DNA of 64,000 bases from Haloarcula halophila (GCF_029278565.1 NZ_CP119559.1:806001-870000), one strand, 5' to 3'. Counted from the first letter of the stretch, positions 44,931 through 54,141 are shown. The notes: generated by a model not told the origin, from the letters alone. Program-made: numbers and translations.

Positions 44931-45190
44931 CAGCAATATAGCACCCGTACGGCAGTCCCAGCCGATCCCTCGGGCAGTCGGCAGTGAGATGACGGTAAAC
45001 GGCGTTTCTCGCCCCTTTACGGCCGCCAGTGTGTCAATTGATACCGTTCAGGACGGCCGATTGCCGTTACTCTCGCCGGAGAAGGCGGGAAATTCCGAAG
45101 CATCGACGGTGCCAGTTTTGTGCATACTCTGCTGTACCGGTATCGCGGTTCGGCGCGGCGATCGCCGCACGGACACCACCCGGGTACGAG
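44931..45190. other. intergenic region upstream of tfb, no gene seen
   Basis: The full gap between tfb and the DUF357 gene is 372 bases (44819-45190); the tfb promoter occupies its left part. In the rest, the sequence has lower GC than its neighbours and no reading frame with a haloarchaeal-type product. A 14-base perfect palindrome, GCGGCGATCGCCGC at 45155-45168, lies 23 bases beyond the DUF357 stop and could be a hairpin end of that transcript, but there is no T-run behind it. I find no tRNA or repeat. Confidence 0.45.
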
Positions 45191-45475
45191 TCACTGCGTG
45201 AACAGGTGCCCCGCTTCGGGAACGTCGAACAGACCGATACGGGCACCGGCGTCGAGCCACGCGTGCCCGTAGGAGAACGCTGCCAGGGCGTTGACCGGGT
45301 CGTCGTTCTCCCGGAAGTGACGCCCGTCCTCCAGGTAGGACCGTGCCATCTCTGCACAGTCTACGGCACCGTCGTGCATCGGTGTCCCTTCGGGCGGTGC
45401 GATCTCTGCGGCGTCGACAGCCTCGGCGAGCAGTCCCTCGTAGCGGTCGGTCTTCTCGTCCAGATCGGCAGCCAT
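45191..45475 (-). CDS. DUF357 family protein
   Basis: 94 residues, all-helical, matching archaeal DUF357: DEKTDRYEGLLAEAVDAAEIAPPEGT, MARSYLEDGRHFRENDDPVNALAAFSYGHAWLDAGARIGLF. The conserved FSYGHAWLDAG string is diagnostic. The start is the ATG at 45475; longer in-frame starts give an unconserved basic leader. No known function, but the family is widespread in archaea and resembles a four-helix bundle. Confidence 0.9.
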   Translation of the reverse strand: MAADLDEKTDRYEGLLAEAVDAAEIAPPEGTPMHDGAVDCAEMARSYLEDGRHFRENDDPVNALAAFSYGHAWLDAGARIGLFDVPEAGHLFTQ

Positions 45476-45635
45476 ACCCACCCTTCGGAGCCCGTCGATG
45501 TGGGCGTTCCGACCTCGTCGTGTGTGTCGGTGATACTCGCCTCCTTTCGTGGCTCGTGACCGGTAGACACGGTATCGCGAGTGATCCGCGCACGACAGCA
45601 CAAACTAAATACGCCGGCCGACAGTAACTCTGGTA

Positions 45636-46673
45636 ATGACAGAGACACCGGAGCACCGGCGCCTCATTATCGCCGGCTCGGGCATCGCGGGACTGAGCGC
45701 CGCCATCTACGCCGCGCGGTCGAACAACGAGCCCCTCGTTCTGGAGGGGGACGAACCGGGTGGACAGCTCACGCTGACCAGCGAAGTCGAGAACTACCCC
45801 GGTTTCCCGGAGGGGCTGTCGGGACCGGACCTCATCAACAGGATGAAAGAGCAGGCCGAGCGGTTCGGGACCGAGATCGACCACGGGATCGTCACCGAGG
45901 TCGACGACAGCGACCGTCCGTTCCGGGTGGAACTGCGCGACGGGACCGTCTACACCTGTGACGCGTTCCTCGCGGCGTCGGGTGCCAGCGCCCGGACACT
46001 GGGAGTTCCGGGGGAGGACGAACTGATGGGCTACGGCGTCTCGACGTGTGCGACCTGTGACGGCGCGTTCTTCCGTGACGAGGACATGCTCGTCGTCGGC
46101 GGCGGCGACGCCGCCTTCGAGGAAGCGCACTTCCTGACGAAGTTCGCCGACACCGTCTACCTGGCCCACCGCCGCGAGGAGTTCCGCGCGGAAGACTACT
46201 GGATCGACAAGGTCCAGAAGAAGGTCGACGCCGGCGAGATCGAGATCATGCGCAACACGGAACTACTGGAGATCCACGGCTCCGCCGAGGACGGCGTCGA
46301 CCACGTCACGCTGGCCCGGAACGAGGCGGGTTACCCCTCCGAGAACCTCGACGACCCTGACACCGAAACCTTCGACTTCGACGTCGGTGCCGTGTTCATG
46401 GCCATCGGCCACACCCCGAACACGGCGTATCTCGAAGAGACGGGCGTCGAACTCGACGAGACCGGCTACATCGTCACCGAGGGCGGCGAGGGCGGCGGGC
46501 AGACGAGGACGGGCGTCGAGGGGCTGTTCGGGGCCGGCGACGTCGTCGACTTCCACTACCAGCAGGCGGTCACCGCCGCCGGGATGGGGACGAAGGCAGC
46601 CCTCGACGCCGACGACTATCTCGAAGACGAGGTCGACGAGAAAGCCGAGGCCCCCGCGGAAGCCGACGACTGA
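45636..46673 (+). CDS. trxB: thioredoxin reductase
   Basis: 345 residues, FAD/NAD(P)-dependent flavoprotein. FAD motif IIAGSGIAGLSAAIYAAR at 11-28, redox pair Cys138-Ala-Thr-Cys141 (STCATCDGAFF), NAD(P) motif VVGGGDAAFEEAHFLTKFA, second FAD motif GLFGAGDVVD. It reduces thioredoxin. The C-terminal 25 residues are an acidic extension. A CTAAATAC element 25-32 bases upstream gives a leaderless start. In its NADPH site the usual HRR is present as LAHRREEFRAE, so NADPH is likely. Confidence 0.95.
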   Translation: MTETPEHRRLIIAGSGIAGLSAAIYAARSNNEPLVLEGDEPGGQLTLTSEVENYPGFPEGLSGPDLINRMKEQAERFGTEIDHGIVTEVDDSDRPFRVELRDGTVYTCDAFLAASGASARTLGVPGEDELMGYGVSTCATCDGAFFRDEDMLVVGGGDAAFEEAHFLTKFADTVYLAHRREEFRAEDYWIDKVQKKVDAGEIEIMRNTELLEIHGSAEDGVDHVTLARNEAGYPSENLDDPDTETFDFDVGAVFMAIGHTPNTAYLEETGVELDETGYIVTEGGEGGGQTRTGVEGLFGAGDVVDFHYQQAVTAAGMGTKAALDADDYLEDEVDEKAEAPAEADD

Positions 46674-46764
46674 TCGGGTCGGGGAACCAGTCCGTTCGGG
46701 CGGGTCGGTACCGGGAGGACACGGACCCGATAGACCCTTCCGTACGGTCTGCCAACGGGGTTGC

Positions 46765-47052
46765 ATGGCATCCGACACTGTCACGCTGACGATCGAGACA
46801 GCCGATTCGACCGACGAACTGACCGTCCCGAGCGGCCTGTTGGAGATCCTTCGCGAACAACCCGACGAGACGGACCCGCAGGTCGTCGGCGACATCGCGA
46901 TGTTCGGCCTGGCACAGCGAATCCACGGTGCCGTCCACCACAGCCAGGGCGAGGTCGACGACGAGATCGCCGCACTGGAGGAGAGTACGCTAGCGCTGTT
47001 CGAGGAGCGCTTTGGCGCCTCCTTCAGCGAGATGACCGGGCACGACCACTAG
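46765..47052 (+). CDS. uncharacterised small haloarchaeal protein
   Basis: 95 residues, acidic, soluble. It starts MASDTVTLTIETADSTDELTVPSGLLEIL and runs as a beta-sheet start followed by helices (DIAMFGLAQRIHGAVHHSQGEVDDEIAALEESTLALFEERFGASFSEM). The Leu/Ile pattern supports a folded protein. No motif or family known to me beyond haloarchaeal hypotheticals. It overlaps the convergent 52-residue gene by four bases at the stop codons. Confidence 0.7.
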   Translation: MASDTVTLTIETADSTDELTVPSGLLEILREQPDETDPQVVGDIAMFGLAQRIHGAVHHSQGEVDDEIAALEESTLALFEERFGASFSEMTGHDH

Positions 47053-47207
47053 CTCTCTTCTTCCAGCGCATCGGCGATCCGTTCTAACTGGAGTCCGACG
47101 TAACACAGGGCCTGGGTCTGCATGATCGCCGGGTCCTGTGACCACTCGTCGGTGATGTAGGCCGCTCGTTTCCCCGCTTCGTCCAGTTGTGTGGTGTCGT
47201 TCCGCAT
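47049..47207 (-). CDS. uncharacterised 52-residue protein
   Basis: A short acidic helical protein, starting MRNDTTQLDEAGKRAAYITDE and ending IADALEEES. The sequence DEWSQDPAIMQTQALCYVGLQLERIADALEE is probably two amphipathic helices. It shares four bases with the neighbouring convergent gene. Function unknown; I call it a gene because the sequence is haloarchaeal-like and compact. Confidence 0.6.
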   Translation of the reverse strand: MRNDTTQLDEAGKRAAYITDEWSQDPAIMQTQALCYVGLQLERIADALEEES

Positions 47208-47250
47208 GGACAGGGGTAGGAACGGCGGGGTCAAACAGGTTTCCCGGCGA

Positions 47251-47910
47251 TCAGAGCGTCCAGCGGAGCACGACGCCGTCGCCGAGTCGCTCGACGCCCT
47301 GGAGTGAAAGCTCGGGGAACTCCTCGACGAACCCCTCGCCGTCGACCAACGTCGGCGCGTCACGGCCGCCGATGATCGTCGGCCCGACGAACACCGATAG
47401 TTCGTCGACCAGCCCCTCCTCGAACAGTCCGGCGATGAGTTCGCCGCCGCCTTCGACCATGAGTTGGTCGACCCCCTCGCCTTCGAGTTTCGCGAGCGCC
47501 GTGGTGAGGTCTACCCGATCCTGCCCGGTCGCGATCACGTAGGCACCGGCCTCTTCCATCTCCTCGATGAAGTCGGTCGGCGCGGCCTCGCTGACCAACA
47601 GGTACGTCGCGGCCTGGTCGTCGAGGACCGTCGCGTCCGGCGGCGTCCTGATCCGCGAGTCGGCGACGACCCGGGCCGGGTTTGCGGGTTTGCCCGCGTT
47701 CGTCCGTGCGGCCCGACGGTCGGGGTCGTCGACAGTCAGAGACGGGTCGTCCGCCAGGACGGTTCCGACGCCGACCATGACCGCGTCGCTGTCGGCCCGG
47801 AGCTGGTCGACGCGGTCGAAGTCCTCGGTCCCCGAGATAGCGATCTGTTCGCGTCGCCGGGTCGAGAGTTTCCCGTCGGCGCTCATCGCGGCGTTGACGA
47901 CGACGTGCAT
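47251..47910 (-). CDS. arfC: 2,5-diamino-6-ribosylamino-pyrimidinone 5'-phosphate reductase (RibD C-terminal domain)
   Basis: 219 residues, one RibD_C (dihydrofolate-reductase-like) domain. Reduces the ribosyl side chain in archaeal riboflavin/F420 synthesis, the archaeal order of steps with reduction before deamination. Strings: VVNAAMSADGKLSTRRREQIAISG at the N-terminus (substrate pocket), DAVMVGVGTVLADDPSLTV, and QLMVEGGGELIAGLFEEGLVDELSVFVGPTIIGG. The MVEGGGxLIAxLxExGLVDE motif is diagnostic. It lies alone on the minus strand between small genes. Confidence 0.92.
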   Translation of the reverse strand: MHVVVNAAMSADGKLSTRRREQIAISGTEDFDRVDQLRADSDAVMVGVGTVLADDPSLTVDDPDRRAARTNAGKPANPARVVADSRIRTPPDATVLDDQAATYLLVSEAAPTDFIEEMEEAGAYVIATGQDRVDLTTALAKLEGEGVDQLMVEGGGELIAGLFEEGLVDELSVFVGPTIIGGRDAPTLVDGEGFVEEFPELSLQGVERLGDGVVLRWTL

Positions 47911-47948
47911 ACCGAGCAGGAGACGGTACGGCGGAAAACGGGTTTCGG

Positions 47949-48401
47949 TTACGTCTGTTTCGGTCTGGTCGCCAGTTTGGTCACGTCGAGTGACTTCTGC
48001 GTGCCGTCGGCGGTCCTGAGCCGGCAGGTGGTCCCGTCCAAGAGCAACTCGTCGAGGTCGAGGACGGCCTCGCTCGTCCAGCCTTTGAACCGGGCGATCC
48101 CGGCCTCGTCGATCTCGATGAACGTCCGCGGTTTCTCCTGGGACCCCATGCTCCAGTCGCGTTCGCCCAGCGACAACTCCTGGCCGCCGGTCTCGGCCCA
48201 GCAGAACACACAGGCGTGTTGTGTCCGGGACTCATCGCCGCGCTCGTGGTCGACCCGCTCCCACTCCTCGTAGTCGATTCCGAAGTGTGCCGCCCACAGC
48301 CGGAGGTACTCGAAGTCGAACTGCTTGGCCCCGTCGTCGTCTCGCCCGCTGCGCCAGATCACGTGGGAATCAGACGGCTTCGATCCGAAGACACCACCCA
48401 C
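47949..48401 (-). CDS. uncharacterised haloarchaeal protein with GTG start
   Basis: 150 residues. The only start that covers the conserved-looking front (GVFGSKPSDSHVIWRSGRDDDG) is the GTG at 48401; no ATG lies before it in frame. Residues 60-70 hold a CVFC pair (HACVFCWAETG), suggesting a metal or redox site, and the end is a beta-rich stretch (FIEIDEAGIARFKGWTSEAVLDLDELLLDGTTCRL). Function unknown. Confidence 0.65.
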   Translation of the reverse strand: MGGVFGSKPSDSHVIWRSGRDDDGAKQFDFEYLRLWAAHFGIDYEEWERVDHERGDESRTQHACVFCWAETGGQELSLGERDWSMGSQEKPRTFIEIDEAGIARFKGWTSEAVLDLDELLLDGTTCRLRTADGTQKSLDVTKLATRPKQT

Positions 48402-48636
48402 GTCAACACACCCGGGTTAGGCGTTCGGTCTCGACTGCGAGCGCCGACCGGAGTGCCGACAAACCGGTCGGTCCCTGGGCGAATCGGCTACGCCGCCCAT
48501 GCTGTACGCGACCGAGTTCCATGACAGAGGGTTCTCAGTATCACAGATAAAAATTCTGGCCACGTGTGACTGGACGGACATCCGACGCGGACGGTGCCAC
48601 AAACCCTTTTCACCGGCCCCGTCGAACCCTCGGGCG

Positions 48637-49914
48637 ATGTCTCTCGAAGCTCATGCCGAGGAACTCGCCTCCGACCTCGGCGTCGACAAAGAGGAGGTCA
48701 AAAGCGACCTGGAGAACCTGGTGAACTACTCGGTCCCGGTAGACGAGGCCAAACAGAGCCTCAGACGGAAGTACGGGGACGGCGAGACCGGCGGGAGTGG
48801 TCCGTCGAGCAAGTCTATCGGCGAGGTCACGACCGACGACTCGAACGTCACCGTGACCGCCGTCGTCCTCACGTCGGGTCGCCGGTCGATCCAGTACAAC
48901 GGCGAACAGCACGTCATCCGCGAGGGGGAACTGGCCGACGAGACGGGCCGGATCTCGTATACGGCCTGGGACGGGTTCGACGGCGACCTCGAACCCGGCC
49001 AGACCGTCCAGTTCGGCAACGCCGGCGTCCGCGAGTGGGACGGCCACCCCGAACTCAATCTCGGGGACAGCACCGACGCCAGCGTCGTCGACGAGCCCCT
49101 CGATATCGACGCCGAGATCGGCGGCGAGTCGACGCTGGCGTCCCTGGAACCGGGCGACCGCGGTGTCACCGTCGAGGTCCAGGTCATCGAGTGTGAACGG
49201 AAGATCATCGACGGCCGCGACGGGGAGACGACGATCCTCAGCGGCGTACTCGGTGACGAGAGCGGCCGTCTCCCCTTTACCGACTGGGAGCCACACGACG
49301 CCATCGAGGAAGGGGCGTCGGTCCGCATCGAGGAGACGTTCGTCCGGGAGTTCCGCGGCGCGCCGTCGGTCAACGTCTCGGAATTCTCGGCGGTGACGGC
49401 GCTGTCGACCCCCGTCGAAGTGACCGAGGACGCCCCGCGACTGACGGTCCGCGAGGCCGTCGAGAGCGGTGGGCTCTTCGACGTGGAACTGTCCGGGAAC
49501 GTCATCGAGATCCGCGACGGTTCGGGACTCATCGAACGCTGTCCGGAGTGTGGCCGCGTCGTCCAGAACGGCCAGTGTCGCTCCCACGGCGCCGTCGAGG
49601 GCGAGGACGACCTCCGGACGAAGGCGATCCTCGACGACGGGACAGGCACGGTGACCGTCATCCTCGGCGACGAGTTGACTGCACGGGTGTACGGCGGTGA
49701 CCTCGACGACGCCCGCGAGCACGCCCGGGACGCCATGGACAAGGAGGTCGTCGCCGAGCGGATCGCCGAGCAAGTCGTCGGACACGAGTACGTCGTCCGC
49801 GGCTCGCTATCGGTCGACGAGTACGGTGCCAACCTCAACGCCGAGACGTTCGCCGAGGCCGACGACGATCCCGTCGAACGTGCGGGTGCGCTGCTGGCGG
49901 AGGTGGACACGTGA
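48637..49914 (+). CDS. rpa1: replication protein A (RPA1-type, three OB folds plus zinc finger)
   Basis: Single-stranded DNA-binding protein, 425 residues, acting in replication and repair. Three OB folds are recognisable by the repeated pattern of GEL-like and WDG-like strands: about 68-165 (VTVTAVVLTSGRRSIQYNGEQHVIREGELADETGRISYTAWDG), 170-280 and 285-400. A zinc finger Cys-x2-Cys-x8-Cys-x2-His (CPECGRVVQNGQCRSHG) is near residues 304-320. The order rpa, RPA-associated protein, phosphoesterase matches the Haloferax rpa1-rpap1-rpe operon. Length and domain set fit RPA1, not the shorter RPA3. Confidence 0.92.
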   Translation: MSLEAHAEELASDLGVDKEEVKSDLENLVNYSVPVDEAKQSLRRKYGDGETGGSGPSSKSIGEVTTDDSNVTVTAVVLTSGRRSIQYNGEQHVIREGELADETGRISYTAWDGFDGDLEPGQTVQFGNAGVREWDGHPELNLGDSTDASVVDEPLDIDAEIGGESTLASLEPGDRGVTVEVQVIECERKIIDGRDGETTILSGVLGDESGRLPFTDWEPHDAIEEGASVRIEETFVREFRGAPSVNVSEFSAVTALSTPVEVTEDAPRLTVREAVESGGLFDVELSGNVIEIRDGSGLIERCPECGRVVQNGQCRSHGAVEGEDDLRTKAILDDGTGTVTVILGDELTARVYGGDLDDAREHARDAMDKEVVAERIAEQVVGHEYVVRGSLSVDEYGANLNAETFAEADDDPVERAGALLAEVDT

Positions 49915-51641
49915 GCGAATCCGAGGACGACAGCGGCGCCGGGACCCGAGAGGTCGCCCACCGGTTGTTCGCTGCCGAGTTCGACGACGCCGACTTCTCG
50001 TACTCCGAATCCGACGAGGAGCGGGCACCGAACTACGTCGTCACGCCCACCGGCGCACGGGTGAATCGCCTGTTCGTCGTCGGCGTCCTCACGGAGATCG
50101 AACAGGTCAACGAGGAGGTCCTGCGGGCCCGGATCGTCGATCCGACGGGCGCGTTCGTCGTCTACGCCGGCCAGTACCAGCCCGACGAGTTGGCCTTCTT
50201 AGAGGGTGCGACGCCGCCGCTGTTCGTCGCCATCACCGGCAAGGCGCGGACGTTCGAGCCGGAGGACGGCGACCGCGTGTTCACCTCGGTCCGGCCCGAG
50301 AGTATCAGCGAGGTCGACGCCGACACGCGGGACCGCTGGGTCGTCCAGGCCGCCGAACAGACGCTCGATCGGATCGGTCGGATGGCGGGCGCCAAGGAGA
50401 CCGGCCTGGCCGGCGACGACCTCCGGCAGGCACTGCTCGACCGGGATGTCGCCGAGGCCGACGCCGCCGGGATCGCGCTCGCACTGGACCACTACGGGAC
50501 GACCGGCGACTACCTCGAGGCGCTTCGGGACCTCGCGCTGGACGCGACACGCGTCGTGGCGGGCGAGCGAGACGAGGCCGGGACGCTGTCGCTGTCGCCG
50601 GACGACGGCGGCGACGACCCCGTTCCGGTCCTCGCGGCGACGGACCATGAGACGCCCGACAGCGAAGCGAGGGACGGACCCGATCCGACCGACGCGAGCG
50701 GAACCGAGTCGGCCCCGGCCGTCGGTACAGACACGGAGGAGGCAGCACTCGACGAAGGGACGGAACAGCCCGGGACCACAGCGCCGGACACGGGCACCGA
50801 GCAGCCGGCGACTACGGCGGAGTCCGATGCCGAACCGGCTGCCGGCACGGCGGACGAACCGGATACCGACGAGCAAAGCGAGCGAGCGACTGGGTCGGCC
50901 GACGATGCCGAGCAACCGGCGTCGACGACCGTGGACGCCTCCGACGAGGGGACAGAAGCCGACGACGCTCCAGCGGACGAGGCCAGCGAGACACCGATCG
51001 GTGCCGACTCGATCGGCGAAACCACGACCGTCGAAAGCGACGAATCGGACGACGACATCGGCGAGTTCGAGCCCGAGTTCGACCTCGACGAGGACGAGCG
51101 TGAGGAGATCGAAGACGAGTTCGGGACGGACTTCCAGAGCGGCTCGGAGGTTCAGGAACCGGGCGAAGCGGACATCGAGACGCCCGATCCCGAGGAACTC
51201 GCCGACGCCGCTCAGCAGGGAGCGCCCGCCGGCGCGGCCGATGCCGAGTCCGCCCCCGAGTCGCCCGGTGCGCCGGCCGGAAGCGAATCGCCGGCCCCCG
51301 ATAGCGACGCGGCGACCGGAGACGGACAGACAGAGACGCCCGAGACGGCGACCGACGCCGGAGCGGACGAGACCGCTGGTGAAGTCGAGGCGACCACGGA
51401 GGCCACAGACAGTAGCGCCGAGGCCGTCGAGGAGCCGGCCGACGACATCGACCTCGAAGACGCGGTCATGGAGGTCATGGAGGAACTCAACGACGGTGGC
51501 GGCGCCGACCGCGAGGCAGTACTCGCGACCGTCGTGGACCGCTACGGCGCCGATCCCGACGCCGTCGAGGACGCGATCCAGGACGCGCTGATGGGCGGAC
51601 GGTGTTACGAACCCGACGACGGGAAACTGACGCCGATCTGA
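49911..51641 (+). CDS. rpap1: RPA-associated protein with OB fold and long acidic region
   Basis: 576 residues. Its GTG start overlaps the rpa stop (GTGA), so the two are co-translated. Residues 1-150 form an OB-fold domain (VVTPTGARVNRLFVVGVLTEIEQVNEEVLRARIVDPTGAFVVYAG), a helical part runs to about 220, then a stretch of some 280 residues is nearly all Asp, Glu, Thr, Pro, Ala and Ser. The last 60 residues (IDLEDAVMEVMEELNDGGGADREAVLATVVDRYGADPDAVEDAIQDALMGGRCYEP) look like a winged helix. COG3390 proteins are genetic partners of RPA in Haloferax. The long disordered acidic insert is larger than the folded parts. Confidence 0.88.
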   Translation: MSESEDDSGAGTREVAHRLFAAEFDDADFSYSESDEERAPNYVVTPTGARVNRLFVVGVLTEIEQVNEEVLRARIVDPTGAFVVYAGQYQPDELAFLEGATPPLFVAITGKARTFEPEDGDRVFTSVRPESISEVDADTRDRWVVQAAEQTLDRIGRMAGAKETGLAGDDLRQALLDRDVAEADAAGIALALDHYGTTGDYLEALRDLALDATRVVAGERDEAGTLSLSPDDGGDDPVPVLAATDHETPDSEARDGPDPTDASGTESAPAVGTDTEEAALDEGTEQPGTTAPDTGTEQPATTAESDAEPAAGTADEPDTDEQSERATGSADDAEQPASTTVDASDEGTEADDAPADEASETPIGADSIGETTTVESDESDDDIGEFEPEFDLDEDEREEIEDEFGTDFQSGSEVQEPGEADIETPDPEELADAAQQGAPAGAADAESAPESPGAPAGSESPAPDSDAATGDGQTETPETATDAGADETAGEVEATTEATDSSAEAVEEPADDIDLEDAVMEVMEELNDGGGADREAVLATVVDRYGADPDAVEDAIQDALMGGRCYEPDDGKLTPI

Positions 51642-51695
51642 GCGGTCTCGGTCGAGCCGCGCCCCTTTTGCGTCCCGGCGACCTACCCCGCGTCG

Positions 51696-52445
51696 ATGCA
51701 CCTCGAACCGGTCCCGGGAGCGCCGGCCGCGACTGCCGAGACCGACGGCCAGCGACTCCTCGTCGTCGCCGACTACCACGCCGGCATCGAGGCGGGACTG
51801 CGCTACGAGGGCGTGGAACTCCAGTCGGCCGCACGCGACCGCCGGGAGCACCTGTTGGCTCTGCTCGACCGGACCGACGCCGACCGACTCGTCGTCGTCG
51901 GCGACCTCGGCCACGCCATCGGGGACCCCTTCGAGGACGAACGGACCGAACTCGCCACGCTGTTCGAGGCGCTGTCGGTCCCGGTGACGCTCGTGAAGGG
52001 CAACCACGACGGAGATCTGGAACCGGTGCTTGCCGATCTGGACGCCGACGTGACCGTGACGCCGGCACACGGGACCCGGATCGGGGCGGTCGGGTTCGCC
52101 CATGGTCACACCTGGCCCGCTCCCGAAGTGCTGGCGGCCGATGTCGTCTGTATCGGCCACGAGCATCCCGTCGTCAGGCTCGAAGACACCGTCGGCGGCG
52201 CGCGGAAAGAGCGTGCGTGGCTCCGGGGCACACTCGATCCCTCGCCGTTCACCGAGCAGTTCGGCGAACCCGTCGAAACCGACGCCGACCTCGTCCTCTG
52301 TCCGGCGTTCAACGATCGCTCGGGCGGTACCTGGGTCAACGTCGAGGGACAGTCGTTCCTCTCACCGTTCCTTCCGGCCGGATTCTCCGAGGCTGAGGCG
52401 TTCCTGCTGGACGGGACGCGACTGGGCGAGTACCGACGGGTCTAG
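51696..52445 (+). CDS. rpe: calcineurin-like metallophosphoesterase (COG1407)
   Basis: 249 residues, third gene of the RPA operon. Metallophosphatase motifs are in order: DYHAGIEAG (D-x-H), GDLGHAIGD (GD), GNHDGDL (GNHD), and GHTWPAPE with GHEHPVVRL (GHxH). The COG1407 family often neighbours RPA-associated or Lhr helicase genes in archaea; the substrate is unknown. It starts at the ATG after a 54-base gap from rpap1. The stop overlaps the convergent membrane protein gene by four bases. Confidence 0.91.
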   Translation: MHLEPVPGAPAATAETDGQRLLVVADYHAGIEAGLRYEGVELQSAARDRREHLLALLDRTDADRLVVVGDLGHAIGDPFEDERTELATLFEALSVPVTLVKGNHDGDLEPVLADLDADVTVTPAHGTRIGAVGFAHGHTWPAPEVLAADVVCIGHEHPVVRLEDTVGGARKERAWLRGTLDPSPFTEQFGEPVETDADLVLCPAFNDRSGGTWVNVEGQSFLSPFLPAGFSEAEAFLLDGTRLGEYRRV

Positions 52446-52708
52446 AGGAGGCCGAGGACGGTCCCGGCGGCGAAGGCGGCGACGCCCGCGGCCAGTGCGA
52501 CGATCGTTCCGGCCCGAGTCTGGTCGGTGAAGACGGCCGGCCGCACTGCGACCGCCAGCGCCGTGAGGAAGGTCACGGCACCACCGAGGGCGGTCAGCGC
52601 CACGGCGGCCGTCGACCACGTCCCGTCCTGGAAGCCCACGGCAGCGTTCGTGACCGCCAGGAAGCCAAAGCAGGCGAACAACACCGCGTAGACGCGCTTC
52701 CGTCTCAT
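52442..52708 (-). CDS. small three-helix membrane protein
   Basis: 88 residues. It starts MRRKRVYAVLFACFGFLAVTNAAVG, has three hydrophobic segments (6-25, 32-53, 66-86) and little else. One base separates it from the creatininase-family gene upstream, so they are probably co-transcribed. Function unknown. Confidence 0.75.
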   Translation of the reverse strand: MRRKRVYAVLFACFGFLAVTNAAVGFQDGTWSTAAVALTALGGAVTFLTALAVAVRPAVFTDQTRAGTIVALAAGVAAFAAGTVLGLL

Positions 52709-52709
52709 C

Positions 52710-53480
52710 TCAGAGGTGCTCGTTCGGCATTAGGTCCTCGAACGGCTGAGCAGCGAGCCACTCACAGAGCTGACAGAGCTGGTCCAGCGCGGCCTCGAAC
52801 AGTTCTTCGCCGACGGCCGCGGAGGCGTCGGTCTGGTCGCCCAGGACACCGTTGTCCGTGTTGTCGATGGCGTCGTAGAAAGTACGGGCACCGTGAACCC
52901 GCCCGGAGGACTCGTCGAACTCGCGGAGGCCGCCGTCGCGGGCGTCCTCGATGCGGTCCTCGTGGACCAACTCGCCGGCGAGATACTGGATCAGCGAGGT
53001 CTCCTTCGGGCCGCCGTGGGGACCGGGCGTTTCGAAGACCTCCTGGATACGGTCGGTGATCGACTCGTCCCACATCCACTCGATGGCGTACATCACCTCG
53101 GCGTCCCGCAGGCGGCGACCGACCTCCCGGAGGTGTTCGACGTTGCCGCCGTGGGCGTTGACGTAGATCACCCGGTCGATGCCGTGCTCGGCCAGGCTCC
53201 GGGTCAGACTCTCGACGTAGTCACGGAACACCGGTGCCGTGACCGACATCGTCCCGTGGAACTGCCGGTGGTGGGGACTGACGCCGACCGTGATCGTGGG
53301 CGTACAGAGATAACCCGTCTCTTCGGCGGCCCGCCGGGCGAAGGCCTCGGCGATGATGTGGTCGGTCCCCTCCGGGAGGTGGGGGCCGTGCTGCTCGGTC
53401 GAACCGAGGGGAACCAGCGCCAGCGACTCCGACTCGAAGTACGATTCGAGGTCCGGCCAGGCCTCGTCGGCGAGGTACAT
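52710..53480 (-). CDS. creatininase-family amidohydrolase
   Basis: 256 residues. Family motifs: LVPLGSTEQHGPHLPEGTDHIIAEA (metal ligands Glu, His, Asp) at residues 22-46, VSPHHRQFHGTMSV, VIYVNAHGGNVEHLREVGR and EVFETPGPHGGPKETSLIQYL. The same fold includes creatininase, FAPy-phosphate deformylase ArfB and mycofactocin MftE; in archaea ArfB acts in riboflavin/F420 synthesis, so a role next to the reductase at 47251 is conceivable but the genes are 5 kb apart. The start is well defined by the first ATG. Confidence 0.9.
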   Translation of the reverse strand: MYLADEAWPDLESYFESESLALVPLGSTEQHGPHLPEGTDHIIAEAFARRAAEETGYLCTPTITVGVSPHHRQFHGTMSVTAPVFRDYVESLTRSLAEHGIDRVIYVNAHGGNVEHLREVGRRLRDAEVMYAIEWMWDESITDRIQEVFETPGPHGGPKETSLIQYLAGELVHEDRIEDARDGGLREFDESSGRVHGARTFYDAIDNTDNGVLGDQTDASAAVGEELFEAALDQLCQLCEWLAAQPFEDLMPNEHL

Positions 53481-53584
53481 ACGATGAGATAGGCGACCAG
53501 CCCCTTCAACATTGAGACTGGGACGAGAAGGCGACAGTCACAACACAAAACTGATACGTTCGATTCGAGAACCTGCGATCGAGG

Positions 53585-54070
53585 ATGGACATCGACTACC
53601 GGACGCTCGCCCTCCGTCTCTTTTTCGTCGGTCTCCTCTGTCTGCCCGCACCGCTGTATCTCGGATACGGTGCGGCCGCGGTCGGGGAACTGACACAGAA
53701 CCGCGTCGATAACGGGTACTACGCCGACCGAGGTCGTTCGGACGTGGTCGCCGACAGAAGGGTGATCGAGTACGACTCGATGCCGACGGCCGAGCGGCGG
53801 GCCATCGACCGCATCGTCGAGAACAGCAGTGGAAGCGAGTACGGGGACTACGAGCCCCGTCTGGACAACCCGATCGTCGATCGAGAGACCCCGTTCCCGG
53901 TCGAGCGAAACGGGACGGTGTACACGATCAGGCAGGACGGCGGGACCACGCTTGGCCTGGGCTTTTTCGGCTTCATCGCTGGGATGGGGCTGGCCGTCGT
54001 CGGTGTGGTCCTGTGTGTGGGGAGCGGGATCGGCTACCTCGTTCTCCGGTGGCGTGACGCCACGGACTGA
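53585..54070 (+). CDS. two-helix membrane protein with extracytoplasmic loop
   Basis: 161 residues. Helix 1 at about 10-33 (LRLFFVGLLCLPAPLYLGYGAAAV) and helix 2 at about 125-153 (FFGFIAGMGLAVVGVVLCVGSGIGYLVLRW) bracket a 90-residue polar loop with Tyr, Asp and Arg (DNGYYADRGRSDVVADRRVIEYDSM). Loop length and N-terminus suggest the loop is outside the cell. No family recognised. Confidence 0.72.
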   Translation: MDIDYRTLALRLFFVGLLCLPAPLYLGYGAAAVGELTQNRVDNGYYADRGRSDVVADRRVIEYDSMPTAERRAIDRIVENSSGSEYGDYEPRLDNPIVDRETPFPVERNGTVYTIRQDGGTTLGLGFFGFIAGMGLAVVGVVLCVGSGIGYLVLRWRDATD

Positions 54071-54141
54071 GTGCCACCGGCGCGGGGAAACCGCGAGTCG
54101 GACGCGACGCGCTTAACCTCGCCCAGCCGTAACGAGAGACG

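Noticed and set aside
44990-45201. Plus-strand frame of about 70 codons between tfb and DUF357
   Set aside because: Basic, Cys/Arg-containing product with no motif and no promoter. It overlaps the end of the DUF357 gene.
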